Assembly: GCA_002633025.1 (NCBI GenBank)
Contig: NMRB01000847.1
Coordinates: 148,113 to 212,112 of the forward strand
DNA: 64,000 bases
Source of the DNA: Notospermus geniculatus
Lineage: Eukaryota; Nemertea; Pilidiophora; Heteronemertea; Lineidae
Direction: 5' to 3'
Shown here: one piece after another, positions 45,764 through 56,489 of the stretch
Layout: each line of letters opens with the position of its first letter
How positions within the stretch are numbered: position 1 is the stretch's first letter
Position numbers and translations under genes: made by a program
The notes under the pieces: model-generated
What the model was told of the DNA's origin: nothing
Database searches by the model: none
The model's input: only the letters and a program-made list of their open reading frames with translations

Positions 45764-45829
45764 CCTTCATTTGTTTTATATGGCCAAGTGTTGATGTAAA
45801 CTACGCATTAATTCTCGTTATTGCTGGTG
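45764..45829 (+). pseudogene. Partial duplicate of exon B 3' end (possible cassette exon)
   Basis: 45749-45845 repeats the last 81 bases of exon B (TTGTTCTTTAGCC to TTGCTGGTG) plus its donor GTAAGTTTC. The join to the MITE is at a shared CCTC. The upstream MITE end supplies TTTCTAAACCTCTTGTTCTTTAG, which resembles a branch site, pyrimidine tract and AG. An exon from 45764 to 45829 would be 66 bp, phase 1 to phase 1, adding 22 residues that repeat FICFIWPSVDVNYALILVIA. Two bases differ from exon B in its upstream part (GCCTTCATTTG). There is no expression evidence. Confidence 0.55.
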
Positions 45830-46321
45830 GTAAGTTTCTTTGCGGTAGTACATTTTACACTACACTAACGTCGGCGAAGGAAAACACTTTCTGAATTAAA
45901 TAAAGTGAGGCTACTTTAAGCCTACATGTGTGATCTAAATGGTAACATTTTTTCACTTATTCCGTGCAGTCTCTGCAACTGATGGAACCAAAGAAAGATG
46001 AAATGCTTGCACCTGTCAGGGTCTTTATCTTCTATGCCCCTGATATGACTTCAGTTCATTGTGATTCATCATTAAGGCACTGTTTGCTGCGTCACGGACG
46101 TGACACACAGCACGTCAAAGAAGGACAAGAGTCTGACATGATCCAGATTATTTTTTGTTTCTTTGGTGCCATCAGTTGCAGAGACAGCATTGAATAGGTG
46201 AAAACATGTGATGTCCGGATCATGGACTTGCCCATTATCTGAAATGACAGTCACTGGAGTTTAGTTTGCGTGAACATCTGCCTCCCATTGCCGCATCTAA
46301 AACCACATGTTCAAGAATATA

Positions 46322-46570
46322 GAGTTTTCGCAAAGCCCCCGAAACGCCAACGCGAACGTCTGTCCTTCAGTTCGGTGCTCTCTTCGTGGCATCAAACAAT
46401 GGGTTTGACGTTCGCGTTGGCGTTTCCTCGGGGGCTTTGCGAAAACTCGGGAGTTTTCGCAAAGCCCCCGAAACGCCAAACGCGAGCGTCCTTTTGTTCG
46501 GTGCTCTCTTCGTGGCATCGAACAATGCGGATTGACCTTCGCCTTGGCGTTTCGGGGCTTTGCGAAACTT
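46322..46570. mobile_element. Two tandem family A MITEs
   Basis: 46322-46448 and 46451-46570 are complete head-to-tail copies separated by GG (GAAAACTCGGGAGTTTTC). The first has an extra CCTC inside the right arm. Version 1 has a single truncated copy at 41286. Confidence 0.85.
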
Positions 46571-46578
46571 TCCTATTA

Positions 46579-47131
46579 TACTGGTGGACAAAAATATTAA
46601 GACAGTGGCCAATTTGAAGTTTGATGTAAGCTCCTGCCTGTGAATGATTGTAATGAACTCAGCTTGTGTTCATATATTGTGGGAAGGGGCCTTCTTTCCC
46701 CTTGCTACAATTTCAGTAAATTACATAATCAGTGGCAATTATGCAATGAGGTTAGTGACAAAGGCAGTTCTCGCCCTTGTTCATCAAAGGCATTTACAAG
46801 CAAATACATGTACATATTGTACTCGTTTTTCTTCTTCGTTTTTTCTTAAGAACAAAGCTTTTAATTACTCGTGGTTGATGATACACTTGTGTTAAATAAC
46901 ATGTCTGACCAGTTCAATACGTCATAACAAGACATGTGTTTAATTAAATCACTTGAAATTAACAACAATCCACATTGGAAGTGCAGAAAAAAAAGTTAAA
47001 ACATGTCGATTAAAAGTGTGTTCTAGACTTTATTCAAGCCAAAATATTTCATCTTCTTCTCATTCTTAACAGGCAGAAACTTACATCAAACTTCAAATTG
47101 GGCACTGTCCTAATATTTTTGTCCACCAGTG
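46579..47131. mobile_element. Tc1/mariner-like MITE ACTGGTGGACAAAAATATTA
   Basis: Left end TACTGGTGGACAAAAATATT with GACAGTGGCCAATTTGAAG following. The right end reads CTTCAAATTGGGCACTGTCC then TTTTTGTCCACCAGTG/TA. The TA-flanked CACTG...CAGTG termini fit Tc1/mariner target choice. It is 553 bp, non-coding and present only in the version 2 allele. Related element: 61800-62301. Confidence 0.8.
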
Positions 47132-47872
47132 TACATGTATAAGAAAAAGAAATTAATTAATTGTCTAGCTTTGGAGCTTGGCTCGGGGACCACAATTCCT
47201 ACAACACCGTCATTCCCACACCAATCTCATATTTTCCTTACGGCTGCGTACGTCCGTACGTACGCCAATGATGTTCGATCTCGACGCAGCGGCAAGTTTT
47301 TCGATGAACTATTAGAATAATGTTACAAACTCACTGAAGCAACGCATCATTAACCTCAGAGACGATTGAGCCAATCACCATGTGATTAAATATGCAAATA
47401 AATGTCAAAACCTGCTCTGACCTTATTCACCGGATGCGCGATGGCCCTGTAATCAGGCCGCGGCTGTGATTGAACCCCCGCGGTTTGTTACCAGGGGAGG
47501 CGACGCAAACTGAACGAAAAACGTGATTTGAATTCTAAATTGCTACCTGATTAAAACGTCAGATTGTATGAGCCGGTCACATGTCACGAACGATGCCCAA
47601 TTTTAGATTCAACTCTGCAATGCCCGGTGTCTGATTTGAGCAGGTGGTTCCGGGTTTGTATAAAACCCGAAATCACTCTCATCACGCCACGAGGAATGTC
47701 TGCCGTCTGCTTCATTTAATCAGTTTCTAATAAGGTCGGAATCTGCATCCCTCTTCATCTCTTGACTTCAAATAAGTTGAGATTAGTAGGACATTGGGTC
47801 CGTATGTGGTTACTCTGCAATCTTTTAGGCCCGTTTCTCGAAACATACGTGTGGAATGGCATAGCTTTTAAT

Positions 47873-48242
47873 AGGAGGTTTCGCAAGTCTGACGAAAAAC
47901 GAAGTACGAAACACGAAATTGGACTTCATTTCCATGACGTAATGTATTTCAGGAGGTGGTTGGTGCCACAAATATCGCCAGCTGCAAGAGCGTCTTTTAG
48001 CGTATGATGTTAGACATGTTAGACCGATAGAGTTACGGTGTAAACTTTGAAATTTATCTTTCGTTTCCACTTCGTACATACGAAGTGGAAATTTAAAAAT
48101 TCAAGATGCACCATAACTCTTTCGGTCTTACATAACAAGCTAAAAAACGCGCTGGCAGCAGGGACATTTGTCGTACCAACCATCTTAGGTCCTGGAAATG
48201 AAGGTGAATTTCGTATTTCATACTTCGTTTTTCGTCAGATTT
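47873..48242. mobile_element. Family B MITE in the intron before exon C, version 2
   Basis: Allele of 42664-43046. Right part has a 17-base deletion (CCAACCATCTTAGGTCC) relative to version 1. Confidence 0.85.
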
Positions 48243-48637
48243 TTGTGGTTAACTGTGACAACATTAACTCGTGGAAAAAGCAAAGTTTTTCACGGTAATG
48301 GGATTCGAAAATTTTATGCAGAACGATCAGTTAAAGGGCCACGACATTGCCTTTTTTCGTCGAAAGCCGGCGCCACCGGCGGTGATTGCATCGTTCTCTG
48401 ATACGGTAGTTTTTACCTTTCGCCACAGTGTTGGAGAACGTATGATTACAATACAATGCATTCGTAGATACCCTAGGAACGAGATTTACTCTACATGGGG
48501 CGAGGTTGATAAGCGGTAGTTTAACAACATTGTCAATAGAGGTCTCCCTTTACGTGGGTATGTTTAGCGCAGGACAGGGAAGGAATGCACTGAGCGCCTC
48601 TTTAACAAAGAAGGGAGGAAGAAATATAAGTGGAAAA

Positions 48638-48928
48638 TAAGAAGTGCCTGGGCAATTTTGAACTTTTGTGCGAATTTTTCCATTTCTCAAAGTGGGATCG
48701 ACAGTACCGGGATTCGAACCCACGCCTCCACATAATGGGTTCGATGGGTGCAATACATAACAAACCTATGATTACAAATTAGGACGAAATTTTTTCCCAT
48801 TTTGAGGAATATCGCCCGAAAAATCTGACAAAATGCCACGTCATTTTCAGTAAATTTCTCAAAATGGGGAAAAATTCTATCCCAATTTTAAAAATTCGGG
48901 CAAAAGTGCCAAAATTCCCACTTCTTAT
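48638..48928. mobile_element. GAAGTGGGAATTTT-type element with tRNA-like insert
   Basis: Arms match 24770-24973. About 88 extra bases at 48692-48780 read on the minus strand as GTGGAGGCGTGGGTTCGAAT followed by CCCGGTACTGTCG, with a consensus pol III B-box but no matching A-box/acceptor stem. This is probably a fragment of a tRNA-derived SINE inserted into the element. Confidence 0.65.
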
Positions 48929-49008
48929 TTCCAAGTTTTTTTCTTACGTTTGTTACGTTTGTTTAAGGCTTTCTCGTAATTTAAAAAAAACGATCTTCTC
49001 CTTTTCAG

Positions 49009-49149
49009 CGATGGGCGTCTTCCTAGGTTTGAACATCGTGTACACGTACGCGGCGTCCGGGGAGGTCACCCAGCTGCCGATAGATATAGCCTGGGCCGCT
49101 ACGAACGTGTGGTCAGGAATAGGAATCCTTACTGGACCTTTCTTCTCAG
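49009..49149 (+). CDS. MCT/SLC16-like transporter, exon C, version 2
   Basis: Base-identical in coding sequence to 43449-43589 (TM10-TM11, ends TGPFFSG). It is preceded by TTCTCCTTTTCAG and followed by GTAAGATTAGGCTAATGTTTC. One of the two should be used in the gene model; this one lies on the contig that continues towards exon D. Confidence 0.85.
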
Positions 49150-49945
49150 GTAAGATTAGGCTAATGTTTCTCTGATATTCTTCATTACATGGGCGAATTC
49201 TCTTGATCAGCAGAAGACATGTGTGCTGAATCGTGCAGATAGAAAGTTGCCGAGCACAAATTAGGGGTATCATGCGTCGGTCTGGCATCTGTCCTTCTAA
49301 GCTGAAAAAAACTATTATGTCCTTCGACGCTGGAGAAGTTATTATCGTTGAGACGCTCCCTCGCCACCATCTTGGATTCTACGATACTTCTTGGAAACTC
49401 GCGCATGCGTAGTTATATCTGCATGGACAAATTCGTACTTCGCGCAAATCACATGTTTGCATAAGAAAAGTGCACTCACAAAATTCCCGGTGAAACCAAA
49501 ATGACGGGGTGCCATAGAAACGGTGAACACCAAATGGGGCCAACAAAAAAGGACTGTCATTGTATTCATGAGGAAAGGGAGCGGATTTTCTCATCAACTT
49601 TAAACGGAGCCAAAAGCAAGTAAACCATCAAAATGCCAAATGTCCACCACTTTTGTTAAATTTTTCATTGGTGAAAAACAGCTATGCTTGCCAATTGACT
49701 TTTGAGATGGTCCCTCGCGCGGTTACGTCTGTGATTAAGAAAATTAACGTCCTTTTGCATTAGTGCATTCCCCATTAATCAACCAATGATCTTGTTAGGC
49801 GTGTCTCATGCTATTGTTAACGTGCTTGTTTCCATTCGTGAGTGTTTGATCATTGGATTGGGTTAATTAGTGTCTGAATGAGCGTGTCAAACATCGTGCA
49901 GTCTCGCGGTAACCTGAGCTTAGGCTGCCACGCCGTGTCTACTGT

Positions 49946-51105
49946 GGAGAGATGACAGTACAGTCATCCTGGAGATGACGATGAATCTGGAATTGACAGT
50001 CGTTCTGGAGATGACGATGGCTCTGGAATTGACAGTCGTTCTGGAGATGACAGTCATCCTGGAGACTGCATATGGGCTCTGGAGATGGCAATGGAATCAT
50101 TCTGGAGATTGCATTGGCTCTGGAGGTGACAGTGGAGTTGACAGCCATTCTGGAGATGACACTCATCCCGAAGATGGGAATGGCACTTGAGTTGACAGTC
50201 ATCCTGGAGATGACAGTCATCCAGAAGATGACAATGTCTCCAGAATTGACCGGCGTTCTGGAGATGGCAGTCAATCTGGAGATGGCAATGATGGCTCTGG
50301 AATTGACAGTCTCCTTCTGGAGATGACAGTCGTGCTGGAAATGGCAATGGCTCTGGAAATGATAGTCATTCTGGAGATGGCAATGGCTCTGGAATTGACA
50401 GTCATCCTGGAGATGACAGTCATCCTCGAGATGGCAAAGATGACTCTGGAATTGACAGTCTCCTTCTAGAAATGACAGTCATCCTGGAGATGGCAATGGC
50501 ACTGTAATTGACAGTCGTCCTGGAGATGACAGTCACCCTGGAGATGGCAAAGATGACTCTGGAATATTGACAGTCTCCTAGAAATGACAGTCATCCTGGA
50601 GATGGCAATGGCACTGGAATTGACAGCCATTCTGGAGATGACAGTCATCCTGAAGATGGCACTCTCTCTGGAATTGACAGACTCCTTCTGGAGACGACAG
50701 TCATCCTGGAGATGGCAATCATGGCTCTGGAATTGACAGTCGTTCTGGAGATGACAGTCATCCTGAAGATGTCAATGGCTCTGGAATTGACAGTCGTTCT
50801 GGAGATGACAGTCATCCTGGAGATGGCAATGATGGCTCTGGAATTGACAGTCGTTCTGGAGATGACAGTCAGTCATCCTGGAGATGGCAATGATGGCTCT
50901 GGAATTGACTGGAATTGACAGTCTCCTTCTGGAGATGACAGTCATCCTGGAGATGGCGATGACTCTGGAACTGACAGCCGTTCTGGAGATGACAGTCATC
51001 CTGGAGATGGCAGTTACTCTGGAGATGGCAATGGCTCGTGAATTGACAGCCGCTCTGAAAATGCGTCTCCTGGAGACAGTCTTGGAGAGAAGGGTCGTTC
51101 TGAGT
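49946..51105. repeat. 18-bp minisatellite of about 1.15 kb
   Basis: Built from two 18-mers, GACAGTCATCCTGGAGAT and GGCAATGGCTCTGGAATT, alternating in higher-order blocks near 54 bp. Some units have 3-bp additions (ATGATGG). Because unit and additions are multiples of three, frames on both strands stay open (LEMTVI/LELTVV on plus, MTVISR/HLQDDC on minus). It lies in the intron between exons C and D. No splice sites suggest it is coding. Confidence 0.9.
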
Positions 51106-51734
51106 CACTTTTAGAGGTCAACATCTACAGCTAACATGACCGACATTGAGCAGACGAAAAATTGGATTTCTCTCTTCATATGCCGACGTTGGAGTACTCG
51201 TCTGAATGATGACGGATCAGACATTTGTTCATTTTTTATGCACTGGGAACAAATACGAGTTGGGACGTTTGTAAATGAAGCACTCGGAAATCATTGCATT
51301 TCCATGTTTGGCAGGAAATTAAATTAAAAGTCAACTTATCATATCCTCGGCGATGAAAAGCCTTGATATTTATGTTTGTCATGTTCCGTTGCTGTCCGAT
51401 CGTTCCATCCGTGTCCTGAGCATCGTGTTTGAAAAATCTCCTGCCAAATGATTTGGATTCATGTCATTCGAACACAGAGCCAGTCAGACAAACGAACCAG
51501 TATAGTCTGCCATCCATTGCACAGATAGCAACCTCAACAAAACCCATGCCTTATCTTCGATAGAGTCGAAGAACCATTACCATTGGAAATTTCCAGACGA
51601 ATTCACACCAGATGAATCGGCGAGATACCTCGCGCCGTCCGTTCGTGGTTGGCATTCCCGGCCGGATTTTATACCGACCCAAAGGGAGATGTCTCAGATT
51701 TAAAGCAAACAATGTTTGATTGATAACAAAGTTN

Positions 51735-52027
51735 CTGCCAAATGATTTGGATTCATGTCATTCGAACACAGAGCCAGTCAGACAAACGAACCAGTATAGT
51801 CTGCCATCCATTGCACAGATAGCAACCTCAACAAAACCCATGCCTTATCTTCGATAGAGTCGAAGAACCATTACCATTGGAAATTTCCAGACGAATTCAC
51901 ACCAGATGAATCGGCGAGATACCTCGCGCCGTCCGTTCGTGGTTGGCATTCCCGGCCGGATTTTATACCGACCCAAAGGGAGATGTCTCAGATTTAAAGC
52001 AAACAATGTTTGATTGATAACAAAGTT
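51735..52027 (+). repeat. Exact repeat of 51441-51733 after a single N
   Basis: From CTGCCAAATGATTTGG to TTGATTGATAACAAAGTT I see no mismatch between the two 293-bp segments, which are separated by one N at 51734. This looks like an unmerged contig overlap, so the second copy probably does not exist in the genome. Confidence 0.9.
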
Positions 52028-52170
52028 AATAGAATTCGCTTGAAAAGACGGGTATTTTAGTTAGGCTAGTCTAAATATTGCGCATTAGAAATAATACCGG
52101 GTTTCGTGTTTTTATGAAAATAAATTTCGTGGCGTCTTCATCGTTCTCAGTCTGAGCAGATAGCTGTCAC

Positions 52171-52570
52171 TGGGTGTGTTTCAAAATTGGTCACCCAAGA
52201 AAATGGGGCAAAATTTAACTTTGAAATGATCACAAAGATTTGTGCCATTGATTTTCCAAAAATCAAATGTAGTATTTGATAATATCCTTTAACTATTAGT
52301 TTCTCCATCTGGGATGTACAGTGTACACTCATTTGAAGGAGGGTATCAAAATATATTGAGCTTACCAGCAAAATCTATCATTCTGTCCGACACCAACTAC
52401 TTTCTGCTGTCAGACTTAAAGGGTTAATAGATCAATTAGTTTGCACTGCCATAATTTAGAGCTCCATGATACCTAGATATGGCATGAATATTGTAGAGTT
52501 TCAAGAAACAGTCTTTCACCAGCAGACAAAAGAATGGTGAAAAATTTTTGGTGTCGGAACACTTTTTGAA
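52171..52570. mobile_element. Inverted-repeat element GGGTGTGTTTCAAAA (copy 2)
   Basis: Reverse complement of 5101-5522 over nearly its whole length (for example ATGGGGCAAAATTTAACTTT and CCGACACCAA). The right terminus is replaced by a C-rich simple repeat after TTTTTGAA. Confidence 0.85.
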
Positions 52571-52604
52571 CCCCCCCCCCCCCCACCACCACCACCACCA
52601 CCAC
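52571..52604 (+). repeat. Poly-C and ACC microsatellite
   Basis: Fourteen C followed by six to seven ACC units, replacing the expected terminal repeat of the adjoining element. Assembly length is uncertain in such tracts. Confidence 0.95.
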
Positions 52605-52916
52605 TTTGGTGGGGTAAGTTTGTCCTCCACACAAAAAGTGTTCAGTACATTTAATTGAATTCCGGTCGTCTTGCTGTGATCGTTTGCAGAAATTAATTAG
52701 GGAAACATGGATACTTTTGTTTTGCTCCGACAACAGAATTAAAAATCTGTTTTTATGACGGAAATAATAGCACAAAGTCATCAAGGGTGGGACAGGTTGA
52801 TTTCAGAAAAGAAAAACAACTGATTTCCTCTGTGTGCTTTTTTTAATGTTGACTTTTTGCGACGTCAGTTCATCTTGCAAACCGAAATGATAGAACTAAT
52901 CTGAATAAAAAATCTA

Positions 52917-52978
52917 TATGGCACGCCATTTGCTTCAAAAATTTATTTTGGAATTTTTGAAGCAAACGGCGTGCCATA
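52917..52978. repeat. Compact 62-bp hairpin
   Basis: TATGGCACGCCATTTGCTTC at the left and GAAGCAAACGGCGTGCCATA at the right form a stem of about 26 bp with one mismatch around a 10-base loop. It is too short for most MITEs and near the size of a small-RNA precursor stem. Plus-strand reading stays open through it (frame 52918-53196), probably by chance. Confidence 0.9.
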
Positions 52979-53214
52979 AATTTAGCGAACAAGTGACTAG
53001 AGTTGAGCTCATGAGGTTGGACCAGTTGATGGAGGTGGAGGTGAAATCAAATCCGAAATTCAAAGCAACAATAAACAACAACAACAAGAAAATAGAATTT
53101 TTCGCCAGTCACGGTCCGTGGGGACGAACTTCTATTGTTTTGAAAGTCATTTCTTTTGTTGTATACCTTCAACGTGGCCGCTGTGACATTCTATGAAAAC
53201 ACCTACCTTTCATT

Positions 53215-53629
53215 CCGCATCCAATTGGCGCGAGGTTTTTGGCTGATATCTCCACAACCGCTGGGTCATATTTGACGTACCATACATCAATTGACTTGTC
53301 TTTCTTGTCGGTAACTTGCTGCTACCTTCATTTTTCGCGTGAGGCCGACATTACGGATCCCTTTCTCAAAACCCTTTTCATTTTGCCACGATGTTCAGTG
53401 CAGTTTAACATGCGCGATGCATTACGTCATTTCAAAATGGCCGCCAGTTCGCCCGTAAATACGAACTGTGATTAGTGAAAGAACTTTTTTATGTCACGTT
53501 TTTCGAGAAAATGACGGCGATGATGCTGTAGCGGCAGAAAAGACAAATCGATTGATTGTATAGTATGTCAAATTTGACCCAGCCGTTGCTGAGATATCGG
53601 CCATAAACCTCGCGCCAATCGGATGTGGA
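53215..53629. mobile_element. Inverted-repeat element ATCCAATTGGCGCGAGG
   Basis: Arms of about 95 bp: GCATCCAATTGGCGCGAGG with GCTGATATCTCCACAACC, inverted as GAGATATCGGCCATAAACC then CCTCGCGCCAATCGGATG. Length is 415 bp. It has no credible open frame; the frames reading MADIS.TAG.. on both strands are the same arm twice. Confidence 0.8.
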
Positions 53630-54421
53630 AGAGTAATACGTAAATGCCTCTGTCCTGGTCCCCCCCACGACAACTCCACAGCGGACGTTAGAAGGGCGAA
53701 GTTCCAGTATTTGTCCTCACACAGTCATCAGGATCCCTCTCCCGTCGCCCTGCACAGCTCATGTAAATATAAATCACCCGCCCACTAAATTGTTGTAAAG
53801 TGTCAGAATGCCTAAGAACAATGCCAACGACATTGTTTGTCTCATGTAAATTTGCGATTACCATAACAAGATCGACTTTCGTTCTTGAAAACGTCTGGTT
53901 AGGGATGTACCAGACACAGAGTCGGTGTTAGACTATCCCAGCGGGATATGCCAGTGTGAGAAGACCACCTCCCAATTTGCGTCCGCTCGATTTCAAGCTG
54001 GAGAATGGGAATAGACGTCATCCTTGATAGTTTATGTCTGACACGTTTATACATTCAATTTATTACATGGCAAGAATAATCAGCAAAAATGTACTTTAAG
54101 AGAATGGTCTGTCATAGTGTAAAGCCTGTTTACACATCGACCAGGAACACGAACGCGGCAAAAACTTTGTACTTTCCGAGCCGGGATATTCGCATTCGCT
54201 TTCGAGTTGACGCCTGTATGATTATGATATCAGCTGTCTGGGGTAGACGAGGCCGCCATGTTATCAACGGGCGGTTTACGGAACTGCTTCTCTTCAGTTT
54301 GAAGGCATGCCGTATCATAACGTGTTGGTTCCCAATGCCGGCCACAAGGGCAAAAGGGCATCGACATTGGCTGTCATCTTCCTCCTGAATTTTATCAGCG
54401 ATGTGTTGCATGTAGATATTA

Positions 54422-54544
54422 CAGTTTTCGCAAAGCCCCCGAAACGCCAACGCGAACCTCTATCCTTTTGTTCGGTACTCTCTTCGTGGCATCGAACTAT
54501 GGGTTTGGCGTTCGCGTTGGCATTTCGTGGCTTTGCGAAAACTC
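54422..54544. mobile_element. Family A MITE (copy 9)
   Basis: CAGTTTTCGCAAAGCCCC to CTTTGCGAAAACTCCCTA with the TCTTCGTGGCATCGAAC centre. It lies in the last intron. Confidence 0.85.
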
Positions 54545-54909
54545 CCTATTTATAATCTGGATCTCAAATGAGAATTCCGTGATCCTCTCAATGACGCAAG
54601 CAGAATGATGGCAGCCAATATTGATGCCTTCTCCCCTGGTGATGGCATTGGGAACCAACACGGTATGATATGGCAGGCCTTCAAACTGGAGAACAAATTA
54701 AAAGCAGTTATACATGTACCGGTACGTACTTGTACATGTAAACCGACCGTTGATTTATACAGCCGAGCTCACCGTCTGTCTGTACCGGGTCAGCTGGATG
54801 ATATCAAAATACGTGTGTCAAATTACATTGTCACGACATTCTAATAGGTCTGCTTCTACGCCGATTCGTCGCATACTTTGCGATTTTGTTAAAAAGATAC
54901 ATCGTCATT

Positions 54910-55286
54910 AGTGAGATTTCGCAAATCTGACGAAACACGAAGTACGAAATACGAAATTGGACTTCATTTCCATGACGTAATGTATTTCAGGCGATGGTTA
55001 TCGCCTGCTGCAAGAGCGTCTTTCAGCGTATGACGTTAGACCGATAGAGTTACGGTGTATATTAAACTTTGAAATTATCTTTCTTTTCCACTTCGTATCT
55101 ACGAAGTGGAAATCAAAATTAAAGATGCACCAATAACTCTCTCGGTCTTACATGGTATGCTAAAAGACGTACTGGCAGCAGGGGCATTTGTGGTGGTAGC
55201 AACCATCTCCAGAAATAAGGTCCTGGAAATGAAGTTGAATTTCGTATTTCGTACTTCGTGTTTCGTCAGATTTGCGAAACCTCACT
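54910..55286. mobile_element. Family B MITE ending 15 bp before exon D
   Basis: AGTGAGATTTCGCAAATCTG to CAGATTTGCGAAACCTCACT, 377 bp. Only TATTTTCTCTCTTCAG separates it from exon D, so any branch point lies inside the element. From 55106 its sequence is open and in frame with exon D, so retention would add about 65 codons without a stop. Confidence 0.85.
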
Positions 55287-55301
55287 ATTTTCTCTCTTCA
55301 G

Positions 55302-55708
55302 GCATGGTATACGATCTCCGAAAGAACTACGACGATGTATTTTACGTCAGTGGTGGCGTTTACGCGATCGACGGACTCTTGTTCCTGGCGATTCCCATCA
55401 TTCGACGCCTGAGAAGTGGCAAGGCCGTCTCCGAATACGACGAGCTGGACGGCAGCGTGGAACAAAATAACTTCCAGCAGCGCGAATACCCGCAACCGAA
55501 CCTCTACGACAGCCAGTTTCCCAAAACTGATAACTTCGAGAAGGCGTTCATACCAAATTCGGCCAGCGGGGGCGACTTCGCCCCTGGTTACGATACCGCC
55601 GGGGATACCGTAAGGGCCTACGAGTCGGAATTCAGGACAGTGAAAAAATCCTTATCAAAACAGGGTTTAGTTAACAGCGAAAAGGACCCTATACTCTCAC
55701 CTGAATAG
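55302..55708 (+). CDS. MCT/SLC16-like transporter, last exon D (TM12 and tail)
   Basis: Acceptor TTTTCTCTCTTCAG, phase 1 (G/GC), stop TAG at 55706-55708. The peptide starts GMVYDLRKNYDDVFYVSGG, the conserved MCT stretch GxxYDxxxNYDxxFYxxG that opens TM12. VYAIDGLLFLAIPIIRRL completes the segment. About 95 residues of hydrophilic tail follow (SEYDELDG, Gln/Asn-rich, then basic VKKSLSK), ending DPILSPE. Together with exons A-C this gives the C-terminal half of a 12-segment transporter, and the family role would be proton-coupled or facilitated monocarboxylate transport. The substrate cannot be told. No clear polyadenylation signal was found within about 500 bp. Confidence 0.9.
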
Positions 55709-56489
55709 TACCCATGAACTTGTCGACGGTGATGAAAAACTAAGAGACTCATTCAAAATTAGTGTCCAAAATGCCGTACACATCAGATCAATCGTTTTTC
55801 CCTGACGCTGACATCTTGAAGACGAAATCCCCAAACATATCCCAACATATAAAACATATCCCAAATAGTACTACATTTTGAACATATCTTCACTAATTAA
55901 GTTCCATTGGACTAACTACGTGTATATAGGGACCTACATGTACTCATGATGCATGCAATAGTGCATACCGGTTTAGTACTGTGTGTTTTCGGATGCAATG
56001 GACCTTCAAGAGAAACCAACAAAACACGTGTATTGCGACATGGGTACAATGACAACTGATGTGCGAATGATAGGCCTATTTGCAAAATACTTGATGTTAA
56101 TTCGCTCACGAGAAGACCTATACATGTAGCTCTAAATCTCTAGATTACAGTTATTCGGTATCATTAATGTCCTTAGCCGGTGCAAGGACACAATATTGAA
56201 TGGGTACACTAGTCTTGCAAGTGCGGGCCTGGTGGAAGTCCTGCATCAGCCAATGAGCTTGATGCAGAGTGGTTGGCCCGGCACTGTCGTGACCTTTCCA
56301 GGCATGCGTCATTATCAGAACGAGGCACGAGTTGGCAAAATTGTGGTTCATGAACGGGGAGAAGGAGGTACAGAGAACAGGTTTGAGACCTTGTAGCATG
56401 GGATCAAACTGACCCGCNGTCTTACCCGAAGACAACCATCGATCGGTGTGCGGCAAGGTGGAATACTATAGAGAGTAGATACATGTAGA
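55709..56489. other. 3' flank of the transporter gene
   Basis: Presumably includes the 3' untranslated region. No AATAAA was spotted close to the stop. An isolated N lies at 56417, without an obvious duplicated copy. No other feature was recognised. Confidence 0.35.

Larger units (their letters stand above)
43784..49170 (+). repeat. Haplotype-like block, version 2
   Basis: Starts directly after the isolated N at 43783 with the sequence of 38779 and ends shortly after the second exon C. Relative to version 1 it has extra elements at 44127, 46451, 46579 and 48638, an enlarged family C element plus exon fragment at 45450-45845, and lacks the 41496 element. Confidence 0.85.

Noticed and set aside
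49946-51105. Repetitive protein gene
   Set aside because: Open frames exist on both strands at once because the unit is 18 bp. There is no start context, splice site or composition that favours one strand.
52436-52784. Trp/Gly-rich small proteins on the minus strand
   Set aside because: They come from translating the poly-C and ACC microsatellite.
53239-53679. Two similar proteins reading MADIS...TAG on opposite strands
   Set aside because: They are the two arms of one inverted-repeat element translated in both directions.
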